The notes under the pieces were generated by a model that was not told where the DNA came from, made no database searches, and saw nothing but the letters and a program-made list of their open reading frames with translations. From positions 62,001 to 126,000 of the forward strand of contig ML769451.1 of the NCBI GenBank assembly GCA_009733575.1: a DNA stretch of 64,000 bases. Direction: 5' to 3'. The translations under genes and the position numbers were made by a program. This document shows positions 12,482 to 23,500 of the stretch, piece after piece (position 1 is the stretch's first letter; each line of letters begins with the position of its first letter). The stretch is from Gymnopus androsaceus JB14. Taxonomy: Eukaryota; Basidiomycota; Agaricomycetes; Agaricales; Omphalotaceae.

Positions 12482-13459
12482 ATGACCCTCATCTTCGCCT
12501 TGGTCTTCCCTGCAGTATTCTGCCTAGGCATTGCATTCGTTGCTGGTCTTTTCCGCATCCATCTTTCACCTCTCTCAATATCCATACCTGCATTTAAACT
12601 AGACCGCAGATCGAGATATCTTTCTGTTGGAGAGACCCACGTCATTTTCCATATTCCTTGTCGGAAACAACCACAATGGGCCTCTCTCTCTATCAATAAC
12701 GTCGAGTATCGCTCCGTAGACAGCCAGCATTTCACCATTTCGAAAGTCTCTGTTATCCTTCGTTTCTTCCCGGTACTCTTATCCGAGAACAATATCCTAT
12801 CGCAACCTGCGCTCATCTCGGTGACCCTAGATAATTTTTGCTTGCGGATTGCATCTTCGCAGCGTACCCCGTTATGGCTCGTCGCTTTACGGCGAAATTT
12901 GCTCAATACTATATTGAACGAAGAGACGCGGCGGCTCGACAATTTTGGGCTGAAGGTACTCTTCAGCATGTTGAATGCTAGAGGCAAGGACGAGTCGCGC
13001 ATAACACATATCAGCACCCAATGGCACCTTCATAATCACGTCAGTTCCCAGCTCTACCAGTTCGGCCAGCTCACTGCTCAGCTCCGCCGAACTCGGGAAG
13101 ATGATACTGGGACGTTCTCACTCATCGCTGAAGATTGTCATTGGATCCGGAGTCCCCAGAAAGCTGTCCGACGCTCTAACACGATTCTATCAGCGGTTAT
13201 TCTTACTGCGAAAATGCCGTCTGCACTCCACACACTTTACGACTGTCCTATACCGACGCTCCAAAAACTTCTTTGTCTTGTAGAGGTCCATTTATCTCGC
13301 GCGGACGTCACCTTTGATTGTTTCCGTGTCTCTGACGCCGAGCCGCTGCAGCAGGGTGCGGAGTTTTTGCGCCAGAGCTTTGAGAAAAGTGCCCTGCCGT
13401 CTGCGCTCATGCACAGGCATTGGGTTTTGAAGACTATCCTGGCCGCGATCGGGCTGTGA
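12482..13459 (+). CDS. membrane-anchored protein fragment, N-terminal part of a larger gene
   Basis: An uninterrupted 325-residue frame that opens with a hydrophobic anchor (TLIFALVFPAVFCLGIAFVAG) followed by a basic, beta-rich sequence with SLSINNVEYRS, LRRNLLNTIL, LDNFGLKV and QLTAQLRRTREDD. The layout (N-terminal helix, then a repeating beta-type region) faintly resembles the start of FMP27/SABRE-like bridge lipid-transfer proteins, but that is a weak match from memory. Such proteins exceed 2000 residues, so this would be a 5' fragment. It stops at 13459, and its last 168 bases lie antisense to the extended tail of the adjacent prolyl 4-hydroxylase, which points to a rearrangement joint near 13440-13490. 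No introns were found. Function unassigned. Confidence 0.45.
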   Translation: MTLIFALVFPAVFCLGIAFVAGLFRIHLSPLSISIPAFKLDRRSRYLSVGETHVIFHIPCRKQPQWASLSINNVEYRSVDSQHFTISKVSVILRFFPVLLSENNILSQPALISVTLDNFCLRIASSQRTPLWLVALRRNLLNTILNEETRRLDNFGLKVLFSMLNARGKDESRITHISTQWHLHNHVSSQLYQFGQLTAQLRRTREDDTGTFSLIAEDCHWIRSPQKAVRRSNTILSAVILTAKMPSALHTLYDCPIPTLQKLLCLVEVHLSRADVTFDCFRVSDAEPLQQGAEFLRQSFEKSALPSALMHRHWVLKTILAAIGL

Positions 13460-14292
13460 TAGAATCTCAGAGGACTCATCAACAACCTGCTCGAACATGA
13501 AGTCTGTTCGCAGGGTGTACTTGAGTCCCTTGTGCACGGTTTCCCCGCTATGGAGTAGACCTCGTTGTTGAAAAATCAATGCCCTCCCTGTCTTGGGCGC
13601 AACATCCAGAAGTTTAGGTTTCTCGCCCTTGGATCCGCCAGGGCTCCAAAAACGTGTGGCGCCACCTTCGAGGATGTCTGAAACTGATCCATTGAGATAG
13701 ATTTGGATAGTCACTCGAGACATTCGACCGTCCGGAAGCTTCAGTTGACCATCCTCATGCTCTTTAAAGAAGTGGCCAGGCCCGTATCGCAAGAAGCTGA
13801 GCCGTTCATTCAGGCTAGTATGGGTCAGTAGGACCGAAATTCCTCATGAACCCAGACGAAAACTTACCCAACGAGATTCCACGTACCAACAACCTTCATT
13901 CTACTACCGCCTCCCACTATTCCGCTCCATTTGCTCCCCTCCTTTATCACCCCAATGTCCGTCTCAACAAACGGCAGTACCTTCTCGTACATCTTCCTCG
14001 CAGCATCATGATCGAACCGTAATATCCGGTCGTTGAATCTGTAATCCGTATTCAGCACCTGGTCCGTGGTTGCAAGCCCGTAGTGAAGCTTCGCAGGCTG
14101 CCAGCCTTTTCCGTCTTCCAATTCGGTGGATTCTGCAAGGCCTATGAGTTCTTCACATTCTTCCGGAGTGAAGAGTTCATCTATGACGAGAGCATAAGAG
14201 TCGGAATACCACTTTGCAAGTGGTGTAGAAGCAAAGTCGATGTACGAAACCGAGGGCTGGGGATGGGCAGATGGTGGTTTGGGTGTGGACAT
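13292..14292 (-). CDS. prolyl 4-hydroxylase-like 2OG-Fe(II) dioxygenase (copy 1)
   Basis: A 2-oxoglutarate and Fe(II) dependent hydroxylase of the P4H alpha-subunit fold. Exon 1 starts at 14292 (MSTPKPPSAHPQPS) and runs to WNLVG; a GT-AG intron of about 55 nt (about 13815-13868) joins it to LNERLSFLRYGPGHFF. The iron ligands are visible as the HxD in FFKEHEDG and the distal His in RGLLHSGE, with the 2OG-binding Lys in KGLKYTLRTDFMFEQ. The paralogue at 42205 ends two residues after FMFEQ, but here the frame runs on about 55 residues into DNA antisense to the fragment at 12482. The natural stop therefore seems lost at a rearrangement joint. Catalytic residues are all present, so activity is possible with an abnormal tail. 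The 5' part is duplicated at 27597-27936. Confidence 0.82.
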
Positions 14293-15536
14293 TAATAATA
14301 GTGCTGTGCGGATTGAAGGCTGTAGCGTGTCAATTAAGTCGCAATGTATAATCAGTAGTTGTATTCCGACGGTTTCTCAACATGGAGGTTTTGGCGGGAG
14401 ACAATCCAATCCGATTATATTCGAATGGCGTTGGCGAACTCATAGAATCTACATACAACCAACCTGCAACGAATCATCTTGTGCTTTTCTTGACTTGCGT
14501 ATTAATCTGACTCTGTCCTTTTCAGAACGAAACAACAGAATTGAATGCATTCACCGAGTGAAGGAGACCTCCAGAAAACGAAAGCTTTGAACGTTTATGT
14601 AGTACGCGTTGTACTGTTTTTCGGTTCATTGTTGCTTTTTGGATTCAAGTTCCGAGCCGTTGGCTGCAAAATGCCTTTTCCATGATTATACGCCTACAGA
14701 AAGATAATCATCCAGCTTCGAGGTCAAAGCTGGACATTGCAGATCACAACATGGCTGATACAGCCCAGCTGAAGGCTGCTGTCGAGATGGCACGTCAGCA
14801 GGAATACAGCTCAGCTGTATATTGGCAGATAGTCAAGTGTGCGTCAACCAGCTGTAGAGATATCAAGCTGCACGAATATACACCATAGAATATAGGAGGC
14901 GCAATCTAGCCCTGTTGAGCTGGAATACTTCATCAGGGAGCACACGGGACAAGAGGTAGACCCAGTGGCAGACACCGATGGAAATACTTCCAAAATCCGA
15001 CAGCGGTGCTTTCAACGACCATGGGCAGTGTGGTTCACTGTTCGACACAAAAGCTTGCACAAATCATGGGTCTGGCCGCGTTCGTTGTCCTGGATTCTAC
15101 TCGAGCGACCATGCGATTTTGACAGAAAATCGTAGCAACAAAGTCGCGTCGACGCAACTACGATTAAAAAGGATGTGCGAAACCGACAAATGAAGACGCG
15201 AACGGAAAGCATCATATATGAATCCTGGATTGCCCCTGGCTGCAGTTGCGGTCCCTTGAAGCAAAACGCAAATCACAGACTCGGGAATACTGCATTTACT
15301 GAGATGAGATGATTTTGGGAGCTCTGAACGCAGCGTGAGGTTCGCCAACGTCCAAGTCCAGAACGGCAGCTGGTCGCTAAGACGATCATTTTCTTCTGAT
15401 TTCATCTTTCTGCATTTGGACTTCACGTGCGCGTGCGTGGAAGCTTCTCCATATTGCCGTCACTTAAGTCTAGTTGCCTTTCAAGGTTTCTGCCAATCCC
15501 TCCCTAACCTTCATTCAACAAACTCACTGCATAGCT
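14293..15536. other. intergenic region within duplicated segment (copy 1)
   Basis: Divergent spacer between P4H (-) and G-alpha (+), repeated at 27937-29138. It contains several short open frames (for example 14682-14888) but none has a recognised domain. It presumably holds both promoters. Confidence 0.45.
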
Positions 15537-18002
15537 ATGGTCAGAAGCAGCAAGGACTTCGGCCGCCTTCGATCGGACTCTGATCCTCTCGCCCGCGTGC
15601 TTCTTCCTCCGCCAAACGAAAGTCCAGAAGAAAGAGAGCTACGAATAGCCCGCGAGAATGACGCCAAAAAGATCAGCGATGGAATTGACGAAATGATCAG
15701 GCAAGAAAGGATAGAGCGTAAGAAGTCGCGCGCCGAGGTTAACGTGCTTCTTTTGGGTCAGTCGGAAAGTGGGAAGAGCACAACTTTGAAGCGTAAGTTG
15801 CGCGTTTACTACGGTCTTTTTCGTCGAAAAATCCACTAGCTTGCTTGAGGAAGGTGGGTATAAAATTCATCTCGCAAAAACTACGTGGAACTGACTACGT
15901 CTTAGCCTCCGGGATGTATTCCCTCGACGCTTTTTCACTCTCCGTTCTAGGTTGCGACGACCGCTCTTTCGCTGACCATTTTCCTCAACAGAATTCCAGC
16001 TGCTTCACACACCGTCTGCATTTCACGCGGAACGTATTGCGTGGAGAGCAGTAATCTATCTAAATCTAGTGCGATCAGTGAGACGGTATGGGCACTAATC
16101 CCCGGTCCCTGCATTTATCTTAACCTCGCTGCTTGAATTTCAGAATCCTCGACGCCTTGTCACCGGAAGCAGACGCTGATGACCATGAAGACGAAACTGC
16201 TGAGGACGCGGCCAGTGTAATCATATCTTCCAATGGCCGTCCACCCTCCGCGATATCAGGCACCAAAGTGCCCAACTACGATATGTACCGTCAACGTCTA
16301 GAACCACTCATACAGTTGGAGGAGAGATTGACCCGTCTTCTTACTGCACCCGACGAAGACGAGCCAACGCATCTCCCTCTTTCATGGCAAGATCACGGTT
16401 CAACCAATGGTTCTTTCACCAAATCGAATGGTCGACCAACTCCCACAATCACGATTCCTCAAAATAATTCACATTCACAGTCCCTGCCAGTTTCGCCAAC
16501 TACGCGTTCATCCCCTACGCGCACTCCCAACGGTACTAGTTCATGGAAGGGCAGAGAGGTCGCCGTTCACACGTCAACAAACTGGAGAAAGGCATTTGCG
16601 CTCGGAGGCAATCGATCCAAGAGTCCGAAGAGTGCGCATTCCGGAGAAATCGAAGGCTGGTGGGAAGATCCGGACGATCCAGTACATGCCTTGAATGCCT
16701 GCGCTCCTGCCATGCAGGACCTATGGAAAGATCCCTGTGTACGTCAAAGACTCGAAGAAAAAAGGCTGAGACTGGAAGAAAGCGCTGGATTGTACGTTCG
16801 TCGTCCTCACTGCGGTGACGCCCGCTAATGGTCCATATTCTAGTTATTTGAACGAGATACCTCGCATTACAGCCAAGAAATACATCCCAACCGATGGTAT
16901 GTATTATCCTCGCTGACATTTTTTTTTTGTACTAATGTTTCCGATAGCTGATGTTCTCAAAGCGAGGCTAAAGACAATCGGAGTCATCGAGCATTCGTTT
17001 CACATCTCTTCTGGCACCAACCGGGTGTACAATGGAAAATTTACGATGTTGGTGGAGCTCGGAACCAACGACACGCCTGGGCGCCCTATTTTGAAGGTAA
17101 GTGGATGAGAGTTATATGATTTACGCTAACACCGATGTCAACAGATGGTGAGCGCAGTTTTCCCGTCTCCGCAATCTGTCCGCGGGCTCAGGGAATTATA
17201 TGTCTTACTCCAACTTTTAATAGTGAACGCCATCATATTTTTGGCTCCGATATCAGCTTTTGACCAAGTGTTGACGGAAGTAAGTGGAGCGAGGAGATAG
17301 ATGACTTGTATTTCTTCTAACTTTCTTGCTCTCCTAGGACCACCGTGTCAACAGGCTAGAAGACTCTCTTTTGCTCTGGAAGGGAGTAACTTCAAATAAA
17401 CTTTTGGCCAATGTGAATATTGTGCTATTCTTGAACGTAAGCTTCAGCTTTTTCCTGTCATGGCCTTTACTGATGGAAATTATTCCAGAAATGTGACCTT
17501 TTACAGGTATGTTGTTCTCGTTCTGTCCCAGTCCTTGTACCCGCGACATAGAATCATTCTGACTTGTTTATACACAGGATAAGCTAGATGCCGGTGTCCG
17601 GTTAAACCACCACATGGTGTCATATGGGGACAGGCCCAACGATTACGACTCTGTATCAAAATGTATGTCAATCCTTGTGTTTTCTCTTCCTAATGATACC
17701 TAATATAGAATATCTTCTATATAGACTTTCGCAACAAGTTTGGCGCTATTCACCAATCTGTTACGCCTAACAAAGAGCGGGAGCTATACAGTAAGAACCC
17801 TGGGCCCTTTTCTTGCTTACCGCTAATTCAGAATATTCTCTCTTCCAGTTCATTTGACAGCTGTTACTGATACAAGTCGTACGGTGACTATCATTGCTGA
17901 TGGTATGTCTCATCCATCTATGTCGCTTTTGAAGCTTAATCTTTCCTTGAAGTACGGGATATCATTATTAGAGGGAACCTCCGATCCCTCAGATTAGTAT
18001 AA
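15537..18002 (+). pseudogene. G-protein alpha subunit, copy 1, one-base frameshift
   Basis: Same exon structure as the intact copy at 29139, with all splice sites present, including the 3-nt exon at 17145-17147 and the stop at 18000-18002. It opens MVRSSKDFG and carries the P-loop GQSESGKST in exon 1 (15537-15792). The single clear defect is in the switch II exon: three G residues at 17023-17025 where copy 3 has four. This shifts the frame just before the DVGGAR motif and would truncate the GTPase domain. As everything else is preserved, the lesion is either very recent or a consensus error. Confidence 0.75.
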
Positions 18003-18566
18003 CCACCTTCTAAGATTCTCGATTATATCTTCTCTATTTTATTAAGTGTATATATATATGCTTCCTCTTCATTATGAACCATCGCAAACCATATATCTTT
18101 GTTGTTGTTCTAATATCTGCAAATCTTCTTTCCATTATACTGGCTATCTGTATCATTTGTCGTACGGGATCTTTCTTTCAATATGTGCCTTTTCCATTGC
18201 ATCACTGTATGTAACTTACCTCCAATAAGTCGAGTCCTTCTGTCATACTTTCAAATCGTTTTTCGTGTTTCATTAGTTTAGTATGTTACAGTATACATCT
18301 CCATATGCCAGCTTCAACCAATAAAATAACGCGATATGTAGATGGTTTAGTATTGCCAGCTTTGACCGGTGACACGTGGAACGTGAGCTGATTTTGCTCG
18401 CGTGGTTCAGTTCCGCTTGCATGTCGATACGTAGGGCAGTCTCTTTCGCTCTAGCTTCCAAGACTCCATATTGCCGCCGGCGCATACACTTTACTCATCA
18501 AAGAATGCATTCCACTCACCCTTCATTGACCGTAGTTTCGACTTCCGGTGCGCTTGTTGGAAATCG
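18003..18566. other. AT-rich intergenic spacer (copy 1)
   Basis: An AT-rich spacer between the G-alpha stop and RidA, with a short TA run near 18050-18058. The same spacer recurs at 25885-26456 and 31604-32164. No gene recognised; it should contain the G-alpha 3' end and RidA promoter. Confidence 0.4.
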
Positions 18567-19066
18567 ATGCAACGACGGGGACGAATCTAATTTATTTACC
18601 AGATGCACCTGGTGCGATTGGACCTTACTCTCAGGCTATCAAAGTCGGGGATCTTCTGTTTGTATTCTGGATGCATCCCATCGGACCCTACTAGCGGTCA
18701 AGTTGTCGAAGGGATCGAAGAGCAGGCAACGCAAGCCCTTGAAGAACTTGCATACTGTCGTTAAAAGCTGTGGATCAGATATGGGAAAGGTTGTGAAACT
18801 TACTGCAAGTCAAGCTTACATCTTATGCCAAGATGTTAAATAATCTTTACCGATGTTTTTCAGGTCTTTTTGGAAGACATGAAATGACTTTGTTACCGTT
18901 AACGGCATCTACGCAGCTGCGTTTGGTTCTCACAAAACCTGCTCGCTCTGCGGTCGAGGTTTCCCGTCTTCCGAAAGATGTTCTTGTCGAGGTTGAATGC
19001 ATCGCAAGGTTCGTTTGTCTAGGAATTCCGATATACATTGCTGCTCACCTATCGACTCTAGTTTGA
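18567..19066 (+). pseudogene. RidA/YjgF family protein, copy 1, frameshifted
   Basis: Aligned by eye to the intact copy at 32165. It keeps the landmarks [16 protein letters not shown], the GC-AG intron (acceptor before GTCTTTTTGG) and [23 protein letters not shown], but has several one-base changes: an extra G shortly after the start, an extra T before CIPIDP, an extra T in the ALKNLHT region, and one inserted base after the intron that brings TGA into frame soon after VFLEDM. Copy 2 shares several of these substitutions, so copies 1 and 2 derive from one already diverged duplicate. A functional product is unlikely. Confidence 0.7.
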
Positions 19067-19556
19067 AATAATTCATCTCATTTGCCTTGAAAATGCCAAA
19101 CGTACACGCCGGGAATGGTTTAGAGCGAATGCTGCATGCTCTAATGTACTTGTAGTAATGCTGTATTTCATTGTTCTCAAAAAACAAGGTAGAAGATCTC
19201 AAACGCCGCATTAGTTCGAGCTTCGCGCGTCGATTTGCGTATAGGCTTGCTGTCCAAATGCGCCCCGAGGCCCGCACCGCAAAAATCGATTATGTAACTT
19301 AAATCCCACTAAGTCCAGGCCAGGCCTTAGAAATTAGAATACTTACAATAACACTAGATTTTTCAATTTTGAATCATGTATGTGTCAACGAAGTCTTCTT
19401 AGCGTTATGTACTGTCCGACCAATCGTTCAGGTTCGAACCCGTTGTACAGGTGTTTAGCCAGCTAAACCGACCCAAAGGGCCGTTTTTTCATGTTTGACA
19501 AAAAGGTACTGGGAGGTACGTATCAAGAAAGGGAAGGAGGTCCAAGGGAAACCGAA
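19067..19556. other. tail of duplicated segment, copy 1
   Basis: The stretch 3' of RidA, repeated at 26984-27530 and in part at 32662-33009. It contains a B-box-like string (GGTTCGAACCC) near 19431 but no complete tRNA. No gene recognised. It ends abruptly at the DIRS element. Confidence 0.4.
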
Positions 19557-19571
19557 ACTAGTGCTATGAGG

Positions 19572-20588
19572 CTAAGAGTGATTCGGCAGATGTTGGTTTT
19601 GGTTGTTCCGGCGAGACGCAAGCATGGCGTTGAGCACGAAGGGGTTTTTGCGAATATAGATCTGGAAGGTGGCTGACGCCCACCTCCCAGCTGCTTGGAT
19701 TGCGTGAGGCGGGTCGCCATCTTCAGCCATTGCTGTAGCGCCCCCGGCTCGCATTGACTGACCTGCCCAGCGGGAGTCTGGTTCAACTGCACGCAGTCTG
19801 CGCATAAACCAGGACCTGGTGGGCACGGAGCCCAGTGAAGTGATCCAAAGGTGGGGGTGGAAGGGGAAGCGGTTATCGCGCAGGAGAAGGTATTGCTGGA
19901 AAATCCATAGTGGGTGGAGATTCCATTTTGGTAGAATGATGATACGATTCCCTTCAAATAACCTGTCGGCTTTGTGATGTGGGAGCCAAAAGGAGAAGCC
20001 ATCGTTGCCTACGAACTCCACTGAGTCCCACAGGGTGACCTTTCTGAGGTTCCGGATTTCAGGGTTGTCTGGCAGCGTGAGTTTGCCAAGGCGCAACAAC
20101 CCGCATGTACCGGTGATCAGCATGATTGCAAAGAGGACATGGTCATATGAGGAGAAAGGGGTCAAGGAGTTCTGGACATCGAGGAGGTGTTTTCTGGTTA
20201 GAGGCTGCTTCCTGCGAATTGGTTTGCTTCGGAGTTTCTTCATTCCTGACAGTGTTTTCTTGACTAGGGATGAGTTACGGTTTTGACGTACATCCGGGAA
20301 GTAGACCTTGAGTCGGTCGCAAATTCCCGATAGGTAGGAGCCAATGGAGCGGGGTTCAATGTGGTGGGACATATAAACCACGAAGAACGACAGGGTGTCA
20401 GGGGTGGGGTCTAGCGGGAACAAATGTAATGAGCAGAATGAGACATAAGAGTTGACGTGGGAGTTATAAGTGTTTTGAGAGGAGACATCGGAGGCAAGGC
20501 CTAACGCAATGTTACGACCTTGTACGAGCTCCTCCATGGACCAGGCCTCCCGTACAGGCTGCCTGGTCGATAAAGAACCTAGGTTCAT
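19572..20588 (-). CDS. DIRS tyrosine recombinase
   Basis: A 338-residue site-specific recombinase expected to insert the circular cDNA of the element. The fold is recognisable: an N-terminal SAM-like part (NTYNSHVNSYVSFC, LSFFVVYMSH), then the catalytic Arg in CGLLRLGKLT, a Lys region (PHHKADRLFEG), the box II motif GQSMRAGGAT and the terminal GRWASATFQIYIRKNP with the nucleophilic Tyr in FQIYIR. The usual His of HxxR is Gln here (QSMR), a substitution that may be family-typical. The start codon overlaps the RT stop as ATGA at 20585-20588, preceded by an A-run, which suggests coupled translation by termination-reinitiation. Full length; no internal stops. Confidence 0.85.
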   Translation of the reverse strand: MNLGSLSTRQPVREAWSMEELVQGRNIALGLASDVSSQNTYNSHVNSYVSFCSLHLFPLDPTPDTLSFFVVYMSHHIEPRSIGSYLSGICDRLKVYFPDVRQNRNSSLVKKTLSGMKKLRSKPIRRKQPLTRKHLLDVQNSLTPFSSYDHVLFAIMLITGTCGLLRLGKLTLPDNPEIRNLRKVTLWDSVEFVGNDGFSFWLPHHKADRLFEGNRIIILPKWNLHPLWIFQQYLLLRDNRFPFHPHLWITSLGSVPTRSWFMRRLRAVEPDSRWAGQSMRAGGATAMAEDGDPPHAIQAAGRWASATFQIYIRKNPFVLNAMLASRRNNQNQHLPNHS

Positions 20589-23500
20589 TTTTTGATCTCC
20601 CCCAACGTCAGTCGTGGGGTTTCCAAATTGTGGATGATGATACCCGGTTGTAAAAGTCGCGCAGTCCGGAAGTCGGATCGTGAAAGCGCATCTGCCATTG
20701 TGTTCTGGGTGCCCGGGATGTGTACAATGCGTAAATCGATGTGGGAATCGATGAGGATGTCAACAACCACAATTAGTATGGGGTTATAATTGGGCAGGGC
20801 ACGGAGGGGCTGGAACATATCGACTGTATTGGAGCTATCGGAACGGAAGGTGAAGCGGAAGGGTTGTTCTGCAGTGCCTCTGTGATCTTCTGAGGATACT
20901 AGCCATCTGAGGGCGGCGAGAACGGTGATTGCTTCCCAGTAGAATATAAAGGGTGCCATTGCTGATGAAGAGTCGGTTTCCCCTGCGAATCCTAGACAGT
21001 GCTCCGGTACCCAGAAAGCCAGTCCCTCAAGACAAGCATCTCCGAACACAACGAGGTCGAATTCCATGAGCGGGTCCCAGTCCGAGTTCGCGAAAAGAAG
21101 GACGCCAGACGAGGCCTCGACGTGCTTCGCGAACCAGGTAAGGTCGTCTTCAACGGCTTTATTCACAAAAATCTGAGCGGGCTGCACAGATTTTCCCTTC
21201 ATTTTCTCATATACGTTCGCGAGGGCTGGGCGTAAGAGCGGGAAGACATTCAGGGACCAGTTGATCCAACCGGTCAACTGCTGCCATTCTTGGAGGGTCC
21301 TCCGGCGCGACCCTGCAAACTTCATCACCTGCGCCACCAACTCTTCCTTACTGTCAGCTGGCAGAGTCACCGTTAGCTCGTTGGTGTCGACTTCGAGACC
21401 AATGATGGTCAGTGTTGCACCCCAAACCTGCTTGGACTGCTTGTGGGGAATACCGAGGAAATCCCAGAGTCGAAGTAGTTTGACCTGCTCTCGGGGGAGC
21501 AACAGGCCATACGGTTCGTACATTTCCATGTCTCCATCCAGCCCGACGCTAAAGCAATCATCCATGAAGCAACACAGGAGGGCTATGCAGTAGATATATA
21601 TTGCGATCCACACTACAAGCCCCATAACCGAGTTCCAGATTTGGGGTGAACCGCTGGACCCGAAGCACGCTCTCCAGTCAACGAATCGTCTCTTCGTCGA
21701 CTTGTCCGAGGTGCCCTGCTCGTTCTCTGCCCTCGTTGGCATCCCAGTTGTGACGACCTGCTTCACTTGCCATAGAGGGTGCATTGGGAGTAGGCGGAAC
21801 GCGTTGGAGACGTCGGATTTCCAAAGAACTAGTCGCTTCCCCGGGTTCTGCTTTGAAAAAGCGAGAAGGAGGGGAAGGAAAACGATGAGTGAGTCCAGTC
21901 GATTACCCTTCGTTTGACTTTTATCGACCATGTTGTTTTGACAGTACTTGCCCGCGGACTGGTGAGCAACGAGCCTCAAGTCTTCAGAGTGCGGTTTAGG
22001 GACCGCTATGACGGGTGTCGAATACATTCCCTCGAGCAGGTCAGGCCCAAATGCAGGTGAATGCCTTCCTAATGCTGCCTCTAGTTCGCACTGTTCGTTA
22101 ATAAAGTCTCGCTCCTTTGTCGACGGTAGTGGGGCCCACGAGTTGTCCCAGGTGGTTGGAAACTTGTCGCGTGGACGGGTTGAGGCCCAGGGCCAGAATC
22201 CATCCCTCAACCCTACTAGCACTGACTGGACAAAGGGTCGGTTTGGGTGAGTCTTCAGTAGGGCTTCGAGTCGGTCTGTACTGATGGGAGTGTCTACTCG
22301 GAACAGGTGAGGGTTTCGTTGTATAGTCACCCATGCTGGACCCTCGTATTCGTCCGGTGCAGGTCGAGGGAGTGGGTCGTCGTGTAATGTGAACTGTGCC
22401 GTCCTGCTCCCTATCGGCTTTTCATCCTTTCTAAAACCAAAACCTCTTCTAAACTTCGGCAGGTCAGGTCGAGTGACCTGCCCTACCGCTCCTGTTCTCT
22501 CTCCTTCCTCATCTTCCCCCTCATCCGCATTCTCTATCCCCTCGTATTCCACGGCGGCTTTCCAGAAGCTCGTGAGGGGCAAGCAACTAGCCGTTGGCTC
22601 AGTTGGCCCCTGCTCACTTCTTGCTTCTTTGCTTGCACTTGTTCGCTCCATGCCCCTTTTCACCGCACTCCGAACACTGGTGTTTCCTCTCGCAGCCATC
22701 GCATTCCCCACGGTTGAACTTTTTGCATACTTCTTTGGCTCGGTTGCGCGACCGAGAGCTTTGTTTGCTAGGTTCACCCGAGGAAGTAGATTGAGATTGG
22801 CTGGGGGCCATTCCACCGGCGATGATGTACCTGTCTCTGAAGCCAGCGATTTCGGGGTGGGCGTCGACGTCGTCAAAGAGGATGTCCCTCCTAGCACCGA
22901 TGAGCTGGCGGACGGCTTTATCGTATCGAATGATATTCGGTTGGAGGTATCCTGGGAAGTTGTTGAAGTGTCGCTGAACGTGAAGCTTGTATGCTTGGAG
23001 TTCGTTCCGACGGTCTGCGAAAACAAAACAGACTGCCTCCTTATAGGCATACCAGGCTTGGAGCCAGGCGACTCGGTTTGTGACGGCTTTGGTGGCGGTT
23101 GGTTTAGCGAGGGTAGTTCCTGCGAGAGCCTCGGCGAATTCGTTGGAGGGGGTTCGCATCGAATCTTGGCTATCGAAGTCCAAGATGAGCGCAAGGACTT
23201 CCCCGAGGTCGATGTACTCGTCTCTGAGTACTGGTTTCCACAGTTTCCTAGGCCAGATAGGCACTCCTCCTCCTCTCTCCATGCTGTCGATGGCTCCATC
23301 GAGGTCACGTTTGTGATTCTCGATTTTTCGACTGATAAGCTGGTGCCTCGGTGAGAGGAGGGACTCCCGGATAATCGCTGCAGCAGCCCAATCGCAGAGG
23401 GCCAAGTCGAGTTTCGCCTTTTTCGTAGGCCCAACTTTTTGTTCAGGGGCATCGTCTTCATCTTCTTCGTCGGAGGAGTCTGGTCAAGCTCTCCTAGCGG

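Larger units (their letters stand above)
13953..19556. repeat. segmental duplication, copy 1 (P4H 5' part, G-alpha, RidA)
   Basis: The sequence from 13953 to about 19418 matches 27597 to about 33009 (copy 3), nearly identical over the intergenic part and G-alpha, with a few short deletions in copy 3 near 14420-14500. A further stretch (about 19419-19556) is shared only with copy 2. The right edge at 19557 is the DIRS element. The high identity indicates recent duplication or gene conversion. Confidence 0.85.

Noticed and set aside
12463..13017. 184-codon minus-strand frame
   Set aside because: Antisense shadow of the 12482-13459 frame.
14682..14888. Short frame MIIRLQKDN... repeated at 28284
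   Set aside because: Identity between copies only reflects the recent duplication; no domain or splice support for a separate gene.
19425..19445. B-box-like GGTTCGAACCC suggesting a tRNA
   Set aside because: No matching acceptor, D-arm or anticodon stem can be placed around it.
22389..23354. 321-codon plus-strand frame across the DIRS gag region
   Set aside because: Antisense shadow of gag and ORF2; no domain.
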